Assembly (NCBI GenBank): GCA_023052935.1 | Contig: CM041294.1 | Location: forward strand, 11,456,414-11,520,413 | Origin: Piezodorus guildinii | Lineage: Eukaryota > Arthropoda > Insecta > Hemiptera > Pentatomidae | Length of the DNA stretch: 64,000 nt | Direction: 5' to 3' | In this document: piece by piece, positions 21,986-34,954 of the stretch | How the letters are laid out: each line of letters begins with the position of its first letter | How positions within the stretch are numbered: position 1 is the stretch's first letter | Translations under genes and position numbers: made by a program | The notes under the pieces: model-generated | Seen by the model: only the letters and a program-made list of their open reading frames with translations | Database searches by the model: none | What the model was told of the DNA's origin: nothing

Positions 21986-23149
21986 TATTCGGATAAATTT
22001 TCGAAATAATAAAAAAGGGGTACAAAAAAAAGGGAAATCAAGTTTTTAAAATCATATTTATTATGAAATACAATTAAACAAGCTAATAAGCTATCCTGAA
22101 TAAAATTTTGAAATAAATTTCAGAATCCCACGCTACCGCCTACGATGGAAACACCTGGAAATTCCAAAGCTTGGAGAATTCCTAACCTATCTTAATCGGA
22201 TCTCTATCTTGTTTTCTTTTCAGGAGTTGATGGCCTGCAGGCGCCACCGTTAGAACCTTCTACATTCCAAGTTTATTTATTATTATTTTTTTTTTAAGGA
22301 CTAAAAAGTAAAACAAAAAGGTGTCCTTCGACAAGGACGTTTTAAAAAGCTGAACAAACAACAAGTTCACTGCGCTTCTTTCTCTCTCAAGGATTTTCTG
22401 TTAAGTTTTAAAGAATTTTAGCTATATACTATTATATATGTTTTATAATATTATATATAATACTTTGTTATATTTCTTATGACTTCAAAATATAACAAAA
22501 TGATAATAAATAAATAATAATACACTTTTAACTCAATGATCTATCACAAACCTTCTTAAATTTAGATTTATTGTGGTGTGAAAGTACAGTTTTATAGTAT
22601 TTTCAGAGGATATATTTTAAATAAATATTTAGACGTTTGAAGGTGTTGAGAGGGCTATGGCTGGTAGGAGGAGTATGGTGGGATTGATGCGAAGCTATGG
22701 TCAGTATTGTTTACTTCTTTCTTATTGTTTCTCTTGGATTTAATCTCTGAGTTATGTTTTTCATATTAATTTGCTGCAATTTAATGTTAGCAGTCCGGAT
22801 CTGAGCCATAAGTTTTTTATACGTGAAGGGCACGTCAGTTGTTAGTTAGATTTCTTTTAGTTAGGTTTCATTTAACATTTTCATATAAATGGGACAGTAA
22901 TTTGATATTTCCATTTTAATTAAACCAGCCATTTTTAAGAAATGTTTATGCTTTTGAATTAGAGTTTTAATTATATTTTTGACGTCTTTTGCATATTTAC
23001 AATTCGTTATTGTGTCTTTTTCGTTACAGATAGTGATTAGTATTCTCAGTTGTAGCAAATAGTTCTTTTTCGTGGTAAGGGAAGATTTTTCAGCAAATCT
23101 ATTGAGTTTGGTGAGTCATATATTTGGATACTAGGAGTCTTCCATATTT
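21986..23149. other. Intronic stretch, one possible splice acceptor
   Basis: At 22206-22224 CTTGTTTTCTTTTCAG is a good acceptor, followed by a 10-codon frame to TAG (GAGTTGATGGCCTGC...). It is phase 0 with the first exon, but far too short to call. Otherwise no gene or family was seen. Confidence 0.3.
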
Positions 23150-23440
23150 GATTTGTTTGTTTATTTATTTAACGTTACTTTATGCTACTATGGCTAATCG
23201 GACGATGCTACAGTGGGAGTCCTAAATTTTGCCTATCCAGATTTTATTAGGATAGGGATCTTTAACGAGTACCTGACATCGCACAGGCTCGGGACCACCT
23301 TTTAACGTTCCCTCCGTAGGACGGCGTAACTAAGGATTTTTTACTCCCATTAAAAAATCCTAGGACCACCTGCGGGTTTGAACCCGTGACCTTTAGCATG
23401 GGAGGCTGTTACGCTAGCCACCCAGCTACAAGTGATCCCT
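23150..23440 (-). mobile_element. SINE-A, best-preserved copy
   Basis: On minus the head GGGATCACTTGTAGCTGGG leads into an A-box-like TGGCTAGCGTAACAG, then the B box GGTTCAAACCC. The full body follows, and the tail is GTTAAATAAATAAACAAACA. This copy best shows that the family is tRNA-derived with an internal Pol III promoter. Confidence 0.9.
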
Positions 23441-23654
23441 TCCGTGTTTGATATTTTATCGGTCCATTTCAACGCATTTTGAAGTAGGATAGATGAGACA
23501 GGAAGGATTTTTAACATTCAATTCGGGCAATGTCTAGATTTTTGCACTATATCTATATAGTATATTATAAATGATATATTTTAAAAGTCTATAATATAAT
23601 ATAATAACATTTTGTCCGCGCATCACACAACTTTCAAATTTCTATTCCCATGTT

Positions 23655-23877
23655 TGTTTAAACCCGGCAGATGGCCCAACGATTTAGGTGATGCAGGATC
23701 ATTGGTTATACCGTCATTTATGGTGAAATGATGGTCCTATAATAAAGCCTGTGCGATTCGGGGTAGTCGTCAAAGATCCCTATCCTGATTAAACCTGGAT
23801 AAGCAAAATTTAGTACTCCCACTGTAGCATTTTCAGATTAGTCACAGCAGGATAAAGTAACGTTAAATAAACACAAA
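23655..23877 (+). mobile_element. SINE-A, diverged
   Basis: The body and the tail (GTTAAATAAACACAAA) are recognisable; the head is rearranged around CATTTATGGTGAAATGATGG. Confidence 0.75.
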
Positions 23878-24070
23878 ATGTACCATTGGAAAACTAAGGA
23901 GTTTTAAAACAAATATTATCCAACGTATGAAATAATAGAATATAGTGGAAAATAACTGATTTGGATAAACACGTTGAAATCTTTGAGATAATTATTTCTA
24001 TTGTTGAAAATTAATTTTTATTAGAATTTCAACGTAAAGCTACAGTGGGAGTTATTTCCAATGATACAAT

Positions 24071-24330
24071 TTTTATTTATTTAACGTCCCTTTATGCTGC
24101 TGTGACTAATCGGACGATGCTATAGTAGAAGACCTAAATTTTGTGTATCCATGTTTAATTAGAATAGGGATCTTTAACGAGTACCTGACATCGCACAGGC
24201 TTTATTATAGGACCATCATTAGACCATAAAGAACGGCTTAACAAATGATCCTTTGTTCCATTTCAAAAATCCTCGGCCACCGGCCGGTATAGAAGGCTGG
24301 TATGCTTGCCGCTGCATCACAGATCACCCC
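24071..24330 (-). mobile_element. SINE-A, diverged
   Basis: The tail and body are present on minus; the head half has deletions and the B box is damaged. Confidence 0.75.
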
Positions 24331-25431
24331 ATAGTCCAACTTTTTTTTTTTTTTTACAACTACACTACTATTTTTGTTAATTTTTTTTTTTTAACCTGGA
24401 AAATAAATTCAATCCATTTAATAATATATAATATATTCTTCTTCCAGTGGCGCGACAGGCCGTGTAGGCCCTGGGCCTCGCGGTTTAAACTCTTATGAGT
24501 TTACACTCACGTTTCACGATACAATTTTTAGTGTAGGGTCATCACTCAGCCACGGGCTCCCCTAATATAATATAATATAGATATATAATAAAATCTTTCG
24601 ATGAAAATAAAATAAAATAGTAATGTTCCATCAAGAAGGCCACAGTACTTCTGTATATGAAATAGTAAGTAATGTTCTGTCAAGTAGACCGTACTATTTC
24701 TGTATATACAGATCTATATGTTGATTCTACAGAATCCAACAGATAAACAAATCTTCGACGTATTCATCTTTTTTTCTCTCTTTGTATCTCTAAAAAGTTT
24801 GATATCCTTTTGATACTTTACTAAAACTGGCTTAGAGACTTCGTTTTACCTAGTAAACAGGTGTGAGACAGCTGAAATCCGACCATCAAACATAAGTTAG
24901 CCGACGCGCGACCACTTTCTTATCGCGATGAATTATTCAAATCGAGCCCCGAAGGATTAGTCCTGTGCCCGTTAGGGTTTACAGAAGCTGATCACGATCA
25001 GGGAACTGTCTAGGAATCTAAAGGTGAAGGTACTCGTGTATATCAGTCAAGTGCACCATCATGATAGTTATACGGAACAAACTATTTAGTAGAAGATAAC
25101 GAAGAGTGACGAAAGCCCATAAACTTAAGTTAGTGATTAATTTTAATAAGTTTATTATTTTTATTTTAAAAGAAGTTCGAGCTGTAAGGCGAGAAAAACG
25201 GTTTAGTTGCAAAATTACTTTCGTCATTAAAGGTTAGAATTCATAGAACTGTTATTCTTGAGACGGTACCAGACGAGTTTCATACATGGTAGCTTTTTTT
25301 GAAGGATGAACAACCCGCGGTATTTTACCCGCGCTATGAGCAGCTGATGGTAATTTTAAAACAAATTACAATTATTGCATAAATATTAAACAATCCTTAA
25401 AGTGGTATCTCATCAAAAATAACACCAGTTA
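24331..25431. other. Intronic stretch, nothing recognised
   Basis: T-runs occur near 24342-24353 and 24381-24392. A near-repeat of CTGTATATGAAATAG / CTGTATATACAGATC occurs around 24650-24715. No gene seen. Confidence 0.45.
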
Positions 25432-25995
25432 ATAATAATAATAATAATAATACTAGACCTTACCGAAGCCGAAGGTTGGACCCCGATACCAGCAAATACC
25501 GCCTCCACAGACTCCCCCGTTGTGATCCGCTCAAACTCAAGCCCCTGAGATCAGCCTTAACACAATCCTCCCATCGACGCTTCGTCCTACCTTTTCGACG
25601 CCTACCATTCGGTTCAGCGAATTCCAACTTTTTGGGAATCCCGTATTTATTCACTGAGTCCAACAACTTCACACGCCCATTTGAGTCTCCGCGACGCTAT
25701 CACCTCAATTATATTCTCAGGGTACTAGTTCCGCAATTCCGCGTTGTGCAATCTTCTAAACTCTCCAGTGTCCTCATCTCTCTTTGGACCTAATATTTTA
25801 CGTAGTACCTTATTTAAAAAAACACTAAGACGTTGTTCATCCTTCAAGATAAGCGGCCACGTTTCAAATCCGTAAGAAAGAATAATAGTTTTACAAAATC
25901 TAATTTTTAAGGGTTTCGACAGAAGCGGCGAGCTAAGTAATTTTGCAACTGAATAATAAGACTCACTAACGAAAATGGATACGCAGTCGAGCCGA
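25432..25995 (-). pseudogene. Non-LTR retrotransposon C-terminal part with (TTA)n tail
   Basis: On minus, 25990-25725 encodes CKTIILSYGFETW and VFLNKVLRKILGP, the conserved region after the reverse transcriptase core. After a frame shift, 25672-25460 encodes IPKKLEFAEPNGRRRKGR and KRRWEDCVKADLRGL, the usual end of these proteins. The element ends in a (TTA)n run (25432-25453 on +) instead of poly(A). A second copy is at 18706-19180. The clade is not certain; it is a LINE-type element made inactive by frame shifts. Confidence 0.85.
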
Positions 25996-27610
25996 GCGAC
26001 ATCTACATAGTGCCTCGGGGCAGTTGTCATTGTGTAGACACATGGGGAGCATTATCTTTAGCCTCACCTGGTGTCGGAATTGAACCTTCGTGTTGGCTTA
26101 TTATTATGTTTTCTCATCTCCTCGAAGAATATTAATCTTAACATCTTCAATCAAAATTTTTTTTATTTTACAATTTAATATTAAAAGAAGTTAAGTCGGT
26201 AGATTTAGTTTCTTGAGTAAACCACGTCTTAAATCGCCTTTTTTTTTTATATTTTATAACCAAAGGTCAGTCATAAAATGTTATCCGTTTTATAATATTA
26301 TTAAGAATTAAAGGAAATTACTCGAGGTTTTTTTTTTATTTTTTTTTTTTTTTTATTATTTATTTTTTTTTTTTATAGAGAATATAAAAATGCAGATAAA
26401 AGTGTTTGTTCCTTGATACGAGCAAAATATTTACTAAAATGTCTCTCTTTAATTTTCATTGGTTTATAATATCTCTTCTCTCTATATATAAAATGATAAC
26501 GCGAACATCTAAGCCACAACGCGGATTTTTATGCCAATTATCGCCAAAATATAGGGCATTATTTCCTCAAGGTTTATACGTAAAATGCATTGCAATTTAG
26601 GTTTTCTTTAAACGGTAGAAATAAATTTTATGTAATCAAGTCACCAAATAATTATTTCTGAAATATAAATAGTAATATAGACGTATGATATACTGTACCG
26701 TTGGAAATAGCAAGGTTTTAGAAAAGTTAATATGCAGTTAAAATAAATCGTACAAGAGTTAATTTGAAGTTAGTGAAGAGATGTTATTGGTAAAGAGGGA
26801 GGTTATAATAGTTCAATGTACAGGACCATGAATCTTATATTCTTTCATGTAGTACGAAAGATTTTAGAATTAATATTACGTTACGAAATCGGAACATAGT
26901 TGTTAACATAGATGTTATGTTTTTATAAATCTATAAACTAACATTGTTATTAATTATTTAAAATTAAATGTATTACATGAAAATGGATGTTCACTGTAAT
27001 CGAAATGTGATTACTATAGAACCTTAATTTAAAATTGAAAATCTAACCTAGAAACCGTTCTTATTTCTGTAGTTTTTAAATACATACATGAAAAATAGAC
27101 AAAATAAAATCCAGGAGGAAAGAAGTCCGTCCACGATTTTCATTATTTCAGGCTGGTCACTCTCTCGAATTTCAGGTACACTGAATAATACTGCTAGTTG
27201 ATGTTTCGGGTCGCTGAGTCCGTTTCTGCCAGTTTAAACTCGTAAAATCATGTTTTGACGTTTTAGTTAACAGTAGAAAAAAAGACTCACAAAAATGACT
27301 AATCGAGCAAATGTAAAAAGTTTACATAATTGATTACCACTTTCTCTTCTAGTTAAATTTATTTTTTATTACATTAATTAATCAATTCATATTCCAAGTC
27401 CATGACCGCCTATTAATTAGAAATATTAATTTAAAAAAAAAATTGATATTAAAATAATACAGGCATTTTTATCAAATTTCTTTTTATCTATATTGTACAG
27501 TCGTCATCATAACCAACATTGTCACTATGCACTTCAATGTCACTCACTTCCAATAATTTAAATATTGGTACATGCATGGACTAACAAGTGTGAAGTGGTA
27601 TTTTTTGAAA
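25996..27610. other. Intronic stretch with T-run and a repeat E copy
   Basis: 26320-26376 is a nearly pure T stretch. 26462-26740 is a repeat E copy in inverse orientation (AAATGATAACGCGA, GAAATATAAATAGTAATATA, TACCGTTGGAAATAGC). No coding signal was seen. Confidence 0.5.
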
Positions 27611-27812
27611 TTAATATTGCTGATGATGAGGTAGCCATTGACCTCAAAACGCTGAAGGATTGATTAACTAATTTAATAATAAATATAATATAAAAAATAA
27701 AATAAAAAATAAATAAATATTAAATAAATAATAAAATTAATATTGCTGATGATGAGGCAGTCATTGACCTCAAACGCTAAAGGTTTATTATTGACTAATT
27801 TAATAATAAATA
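27611..27812 (+). repeat. Duplicated hammerhead-like block around an A/T-rich spacer
   Basis: About 75 bp starting ATTAATATTGCTGATGATGA occur at 27611 and again at 27736, separated by a run of AATAAA-like units. Each block contains CUGAUGA followed by a stem GAGGU/ACCUC (copy 1) or GAGG/CCUC (copy 2), then AAAACGC or AAACGC. The G of the GAAA core is lost in both, so these look like dead hammerhead-type motifs. Confidence 0.6.
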
Positions 27813-28445
27813 AATTAAACTCTTCATAATTAGAAAATTGAAACTAAAGTAAGCAGTTCATTTTATAGATCAAAATTTAAACCTAAAATCTTGTTGGGTT
27901 TTTCCGCCCGTATTTTAATATTTCCCGATGTTTTACAGGTAATCGCGCCAAGCTTTAGCGTTAATGAAAGCTGTACAATAATTCCTTTTCTCGCAGTTTC
28001 TTGAACCATGACCTAGTTGAAATACAAGAGACTTGATCGATTCCGTATCGAATGCTCCGAGGAAGGACTAATTACTTACTTAACACAAGACTGCTACTCA
28101 AGGTAAAAGGATAGAGAGGGTAACTAGATAGCGCCTTTGTCGACTGCTCAGTGTCACCTTTCACTGCGCAGTCTGTCCCGCCCGGCTTCGAATCTCTTTC
28201 AGGGTAACGCCTTTTATTCTTGCGATTAAATTTTATTGTTTGTCTTAGGAATTCTGTACGTGATAGAATTAAACGTTCTTTGTAAGCATAAGAAAGAATA
28301 AAATATTTTCTATTCGTTCTTTGTCTTGGACAATGGCCTATTCTTAACATATTCATTTTTATTCAGAACATTTATTTTATAATTGATTAGAGGTTAATAA
28401 TAAGTTTTTTCTTTCTAAACTTTCTATATTATATTATTGAAAAAA
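27813..28445. other. Intronic stretch, nothing recognised
   Basis: A minus-strand open frame (28072-28356) is AT-rich at both ends and has no splice or start support. Confidence 0.45.
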
Positions 28446-28635
28446 ATGTGGTGCGCGCAACGCACGATTTTCACTTACCTACGTTGTTAAAATCAATTGA
28501 AGCATTTAGAGATAAAAACAATATTGTTAAAAACTTATTTAAATTGAATTTCAGTAGAAACATGCGCTTTATTAAAAAAATCGATTATATTGGTTCATTA
28601 TTTTCGATACTGGCCAAAGAAATAAAAAATGACCC
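28446..28635 (+). mobile_element. HINE-like 5' fragment
   Basis: It starts TGTGGTGCGCGCAACGCACG and continues through TTTCACTTACCT and the usual first 180 bp, then diverges. Confidence 0.75.
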
Positions 28636-28819
28636 CCCTTCTCCTCAAAAATTGAGGTCTTACGTTTAAAGAAAGGTAGTATAAAATAACGCATAAAAAA
28701 AACAAAAAAAAAAAACTTGTTCTTTTTTCCTTATTATATAGAATTCCAAAAAATACCAAGGTATTTCCTCTGAGTTGTTCTATCAGAGAATTAAATGTTT
28801 ACTAAATTGTCGACAAAAA

Positions 28820-28985
28820 TAAGTAATGTTGAAATTGGTTCTGAGCTGGCAGAGATATACTATGTAGATGTTTTTGAAATTAGCAGTGGTATAGACCATT
28901 CCTTTGAATGATTTATTGCTTTTTTTTTAGTAATTGCCTATAAACAGTTATACCCTAATATAGTTATTTGGAAATAATAAATTGA
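28820..28985. repeat. Repeat D fragment
   Basis: It shares GAAATTAGCAGTGGT, TTTATTGC and TATAGTTATTTGGAAATAAT with 35763-36540, 59200-60905 and 61240-61855. Confidence 0.7.
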
Positions 28986-29717
28986 AGGAAATAGTTTTCA
29001 AGATTTTAGTTTTAAGTTTAGACCTTTACACTTATAATCTACTGCACGACTTTCAAATTGCCCGCAAGGTCACAAATGATATTCAAAATCACTTTTCACA
29101 TTCATCTTTTGAATTATTCATTTCCAAATTTACAAAGATGACGAAACCGAACAAACAGACCGGCAGCTGTATTTGTAAATCCCTATCCGAATCCCGGCTA
29201 TTTGAAAAGTCAATAAAATAATAAATTCTTACATAAAGTTTACGTTTTGATGAAAAAGATAAGTTGTGTGATTTATTAAACACTTACAAAGGGTTAACAA
29301 TAATCCCATGTTTGCTGTGTATTTAATAAGGCATAAATGTTTTTTTTAACAGTTGCTTATTTTTTCTTCTAGGTTACAGCTGTTTTTCACCTTTTATCTT
29401 ATCATATATTAATGTTAGCTTTAATACCGAAATCCTTGTAAACTAGTAGTTTTATACTTTTAGTTTCATAACTCTTTTATAAAGACACCTCCTTAAGATA
29501 ATATAATTAATTACCAGCCGCTTCAATGTTTGACTAATAATCTAGTCCTTTGAAGTTTATTCTTAAATCCATTTTTTTTGTTAATAAACAATATTTACTT
29601 TATTTCTTAAAAGTCTTCGAACGAAGATAAGCCTATTATTGGTTTATTAGCTTTTCTAATTTGTAGCCGTGAAGTAATAGTGATATTAATATAAATAAAT
29701 TATACAATAATGAATTA
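28986..29717. other. AT-rich intronic stretch
   Basis: No element or supported frame recognised. Confidence 0.45.
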
Positions 29718-29830
29718 TTTTCGCCCGCAACGCACGACTTTCACTTGCCATTTTAACCTCCATTGTTAAAATGAATTAAAGAACTTTTACCGAATGGAAA
29801 ACTGTATAACCACTTTATTATAGTAGTTCA
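29718..29830 (+). mobile_element. HINE-like 5' fragment
   Basis: The start GCCCGCAACGCACGACTTTC is clear; only about 110 bp remain. Confidence 0.65.
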
Positions 29831-29865
29831 GTATTTTTTCAGTTTCATGCAGTTGTTGTTGAGTA

Positions 29866-29975
29866 TTGCTGTGCTAATCCGACGATGTACGGTGGGAGTT
29901 AAATTTTGTCTATCCAGTTTTATTGAGATAGGGACTTTAACGAGTACCTGACATCGCACAGGCTTGGGACCACAA
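29866..29975 (-). mobile_element. SINE-A fragment
   Basis: The body between the TTAGCACAGC region and GGTCCCAAGCC is present on minus with several single-base losses; head and tail are missing. Confidence 0.7.
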
Positions 29976-31120
29976 GTGAAATAAATAAATTGTTATTTGA
30001 CCAATTTATAATAAAATCTTTAAATCCTGTCGTCAGTTAAAAAATATATGTACATACCAGAATAATGATTTACAAATATATTGTAGTCAATATATAATAT
30101 TCAACATCTTAAAATCTTATATGACTAAACCTATCATGAAAGTTGGCAATATTAAGCGATATCCCTTCCTTTGGTGATTAATTAGTAGCTTGCTTCATGA
30201 AAGGAACTTACAAAGGTATCCCTTTCTTCTTCCAAAGTCCTCAACTTGCAATAAACTTCTTACAACTAGGACTTGACTTGAAGGGCTTTCTTAAGTTGGG
30301 AACATTATAATGAGTACAAGATGAGGGGAAGTAATCTAAGTAGCTTGGGGTAAGTTAATCTTATACAATGCTACCTTATTATAAACGATATTATCTTAAA
30401 TACATGCATATATAATGTATTATTTTACTCGTATTTAACCTTTTATCTCATGTAATAGTTATATATTTTTTAATTCTATTTAACTCTAATATAGGGAACA
30501 AGCAAAAGATTCGTATAACTCAAATTTGCAATCCAAAACATTGAGAACTATAACCCATTCCCCTGGTATGTTATCAACATTACTCTGCATTCAGACCTCC
30601 ATAAAGTGTCCTCTCCTACGTTCCCTTGTTTAATGCAAATATGACATATCTCTAAAATGCTTTGGAATGATGTTTCTTCTGATCTAAGAAGACGATTACA
30701 AAGTTTCATTATAGAAAATAATAAAGCTAAAGCATTTATACAACATTGCGTTACTATTTCCTTTTCTTTTCTTTTCTTTTCTTTCGATTTTCATTCATGT
30801 GATTCAAATAAAATTTCCTGATTCTAGAACACCTTACATTTTTCTCTATAATCAACAATAACCGATGATATAAACCACATCTCTTGCAAGTTGTGGCTTG
30901 GCCATATAATTTTTTTTTCTTCTCTTTGTTTATCGCGTTGTCTTCATCTCATTTTTTTTTTTTCGTTATTCGAGTTCTACGTATCTTTAAGCGTCATATC
31001 TCATATTTTAAGGAAGAGTAACTTTTTTTTTTATTTATTTATTTTTTTTATTGATTACAAAGGTTCATTATTAAAATAATAAACCAAATGTTACCATGGG
31101 TAAAGTAAAAAAAAAAAAAC
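29976..31120. other. AT-rich intronic stretch with pyrimidine runs
   Basis: It holds a (CTTTT)n run (30760-30786) and long T-runs near 30950 and 31025. No gene recognised. Confidence 0.45.
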
Positions 31121-31590
31121 CTCTGGCTTAGTAGGGACCTGATGATTTACTTAATTAACGACTCTGCATCAGTTGTAGTGGCCAAGGTGTTGTTTTATCC
31201 TTAGATGACGGAAGGAAGGTGAATCCCTGTCCAAGAATCTCATCTCCCGCTTTATGGCTTCCTGACACTCCATCACTCCCCAAGTTGGAGCGGCGTCCTT
31301 CCATAACACCACCTGCGCTACGATCTAGGAATCACGCCAGCTGCTAAGGATCCCCCTTAAAGGTATTGGCATCGACTACGTGACTGGCGACCTTCACGTG
31401 GTGCATCAGTCGAGCCTTCCGATTGGGCGGTTTAGGACGGGCTGGGAGCGGCTGGCCAATCGGAACTGGGCACTCAGGGCTCAAGTAGATTCGTCCGTTC
31501 TGTCAATCTCATTTTATCCTCCTATTGTGTCAAGGATCCTTCATGGGAGATCATTTGGCAATGGTGGGCATTCCCGAAATTTAAGTAATA
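31121..31590. other. GC-rich island of unknown nature
   Basis: The island is far richer in GC than its flanks, sits after an A-run (31109-31120), and is not repeated in the window. An open frame on + (31380-31604) encodes SSLPIGRFRTGWERLANRNW. A frame on minus encodes ECQEAIKREMRFLDRDSP. Neither has a recognised family or clear splice sites. It could be an undetected exon or regulatory block of the gene, or a unique transposon fragment. Confidence 0.35.
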
Positions 31591-31975
31591 TAATTTATTG
31601 CTAATTATTATAATTATATACATAAGAATTAAAATCTATTTCACAATTTAATCTTCTATTTTTATTCACTATCTTATTTTGAACGAATGAAAATAGTTGA
31701 CCGTTGAGAAATTCTGAAACTATTTCTGTGGCGGTCAGGAAAGAAACAAATAAAATAGTCCTACCTATCGGTAACTTTCGTGGTTCCACGTGCTAAGTTT
31801 TCATCAAGGTGTCTTCTTAGAGTCGAGAGCGGGATTTTCGTAAGGTATGGGAAAAGGAACTCGAAAATTGTTTATGGAGGTCAAAATATAAGTTGTTTTT
31901 TCTAAACAAAATCTAGAAGTTTATAAATTTCTTAATTAAGTACATGCTTGGTAAAATCAGTCTAGAGCTACACCT
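31591..31975. other. AT-rich intronic stretch
   Basis: Nothing recognised. Confidence 0.45.
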
Positions 31976-32480
31976 TTTTGGTCACCTGCGGGATAGTGGC
32001 TATGATAAACACTTTATATATCCTAGTTCGCGAGTAAAACCCGGCATACAGCCGTAGGATTTTCTAAAGGGAGTGAATAATCGTTGTTGACTTGAATTCT
32101 ATTATTTTGTTTTCGATTATTTCAGTTTGCCAAGCAAGACAGATTTTCAGTTAATCGAGTCACACATAGACTTTTTTCGATGATGCTTGTTAACAGTAGG
32201 ACAAGCATTTGCCAATGATTCTTCTTTCTATCTTTTTTGGGGGAGGGGCATTTCTTCCGTTTTTTAAGACACGAGGATTTTTTTAAAGGGTATGAATTCT
32301 GTGTTTGATTATGCCATCTTGTAGAGGGGAATTGAATTGGGTATCCTGAGCCTGTGAGATGTGAGGTACTCGTTAAAGATCCCTATCTCAATTGAACCCG
32401 GATAGGCGAAATTGAGGGCTCTTTCTGTTGCTTCGCCGGATTAGCCACAGCAGCATAAAGGGGCGTTAAATGAATAAAAC
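31976..32480 (+). mobile_element. SINE-A with an internal insertion
   Basis: The head (GGTCACCTGCGGGATAGTGG) leads to a damaged B-box region. After TTTCTAAAGGGAGTGAATAA about 190 bp of unrelated sequence are inserted. The body then resumes (CACGAGGATTTTTTTAAAGG, CTCGTTAAAGATCCC) to the tail. Confidence 0.75.
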
Positions 32481-32920
32481 CCGGCATACAGCCGTAGGAT
32501 TTTCTAAAGGGAGTGAATAATCGTTGTTGACTTGAATTCTATTATTTTGTTTTCGATTATTTCAGTTTGCCAAGCAAGACAGATTTTCAGTTAATCGAGT
32601 CACACATAGACTTTTTTCGATGATGCTTGTTAACAGTAGGACAAGCATTTGCCAATGATTCTTCTTTCTATCTTTTTTGGGGGAGGGGCATTTCTTCCGT
32701 TTTTTAAGACACGAGGATTTTTTTAAAGGGTATGAATTCTGTGTTTGATTATGCCATCTTGTAGAGGGGAATTGAATTGGGTATCCTGAGCCTGTGAGAT
32801 GTGAGGTACTCGTTAAAGATCCCTATCTCAATTGAACCCGGATAGGCGAAATTGAGGGCTCTTTCTGTTGCTTCGCCGGATTAGCCACAGCAGCATAAAG
32901 GGGCGTTAAATGAATAAACA
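32041..32920 (+). repeat. Perfect 440-bp tandem duplication
   Basis: 32041-32480 and 32481-32920 appear identical base for base over nearly the whole unit; they differ only as the final tail continues into AACAAACAAACG. The unit runs from inside the SINE head to its tail. The junction has TAAAAC in both places, suggesting slippage or unequal exchange at short homology. Confidence 0.95.
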
Positions 32921-32928
32921 AACAAACG

Positions 32929-34950
32929 ACACATTTTATGCTAAAAAGTTATTTACAGTTTTTATATTTTATTTTAATAATTTGCCTTCTTCCCTCTGCA
33001 TAATCCCGTACATTTCTCTTTCGGGGACTAAAATGACTTTATATAATTATCTGTGCTGCTTTCATCTGATTGAAACAAAAAGAAAAATCCTACAACCTAT
33101 GAAGGGGAGTTGGTTCATTAAACATGACGGATTCTTACATTTTGTAGGTTAACTGCCGTGCAAGGAGGTTAATTACAAATATAAACTTCAACGGTTAGGA
33201 TTTCCCCAATTTTTGGGAATCCCCTTAAGTTCATCAAATTGAATATACAATATTAATAAAATGCGAAACGGCACTTTATCTGATTTAAAAAAAATTGTAC
33301 CCAGAGAATAGCTCCTGGAATAAATGGATACTAAAGGACATTATAATACCGGTGAAGATATCCTGTTGAGATAAGGACCACATCCGGATCTTCCGAAGAA
33401 TTCGCATTCGGTAGGCGACATTCAACTTGAAGGTGAGAATAAAATGTCAAAAAATACCAACACGTATAATTAATTGGAACGATTCACTAACTTTTTTCTT
33501 TTTTAACATGATACATCTTTTCGCTCTGGGTCTGTAACTTTCATGGTCTAACGTCCTTTTCACGATCCGTTTGACACACCTCTACTCTGTTCAGATTTAG
33601 CTCTGGTCGACAATTCAACAACTGTTTTCTGGCCAGAAATTTGTTGGAGTATATTTTTGTCACATAACTTTTGTCACTAGGATTTTACGTTTAGGAGCTG
33701 TTTGGTTCGAAATGAAAGAATTCACGTTTTGCTCCGTTTAATAAGTTTTGAGGCTTTATTGACTCGCTTTATGTTTAAAAAGCTGTGTTGATGTTACAAT
33801 ATTTTTTGTTAACATAATATTTCAAAATTTAGTAAAAAAAATGTAACGTTGATGTTTTTTTTTGCATGACTATGCTTATGGCTTGGATTTTTTTTATTGA
33901 TTTTAGATTCGTAAGTCGCTCCTAGATTCAGGAGAAATTTAAGAGCTTCGGAGCTCAATTCTGGATGTCCAACCATACCTGAACTATTAACGTACGAGAT
34001 TTTTTTTATTGTTGACAGTAAATTAAAATTTTAGAGTATTCCTCAAGTGTGACTCTGCCTAAACTGTACCTTTCTTCTACAACCCATCTTCTATATCTTA
34101 AGTTTGGTGCATATTAGAATATCTGGAATTACCGTATGAATTTTATGAAGTAGAGAGTTGAAGTTGACAAACGCTTCTCAAAACCTAGTATAAGCATATA
34201 AATATTAATTGCAGTTGATTTTTTTTTTCTCGAAGGAACGGAGACAAGTATCATCAAATTATGGGAAATTTGATTAAGGTAACCTTTTAAGTATGGATTG
34301 AGATTATCTCATTAATGATTACCTTCAACCATTGACAACGCCTGATGGATAGTACCATTCGTTATCACCAGAGAGCAGCAGTGCTCAGCTATTAACCGAC
34401 TTATCTATGATTTCATATATCTTCTCTTAACTAATGATGTTAGTATTTCATTTACTAAAGCCATTATTTTCTACCTCAATTATTCATGGCGAATAAAAAA
34501 TTCGTTTTATCAAAAAAAATTATTAAAAAAAGAAATGCTATGTATTGAAAATACTGGGAGAAAGTTAAATAAAGAATAGAATGAAAAGAAAATATATAAA
34601 AGGAAATTTAAAAAAAGAAATCCAAACTCAGCGAAAGATGTAAGCGGATAGAGAGAAATGTTTAATTCAAACTTAGACGCCTGCACTTTTAGTGTCGCCT
34701 CGGAATAAGCTAGTAACCACTTCATACATCTACAATTACATATACATAATACATTGTATAAATACATTATGTATTTGTAGGCAGATAATCCTACTTGTCC
34801 GGCGTAAGAACAGTAAATCAGATTTGTCAGAACTTAAAAACAGTTTTAAAAACGGTGCAAATTATTATTAAATGATCAAGTATTTTGAAATATTCCTATA
34901 ACAAAAGTATAAAGTTATTTGGTTTGATTCCTATTTCCTGTTTATGACCG
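32929..34950. other. Long AT-rich intronic stretch, nothing recognised
   Basis: Open frames are short and AT-rich. No family from elsewhere in the window recurs here. Confidence 0.45.
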
Positions 34951-34954
34951 GATG

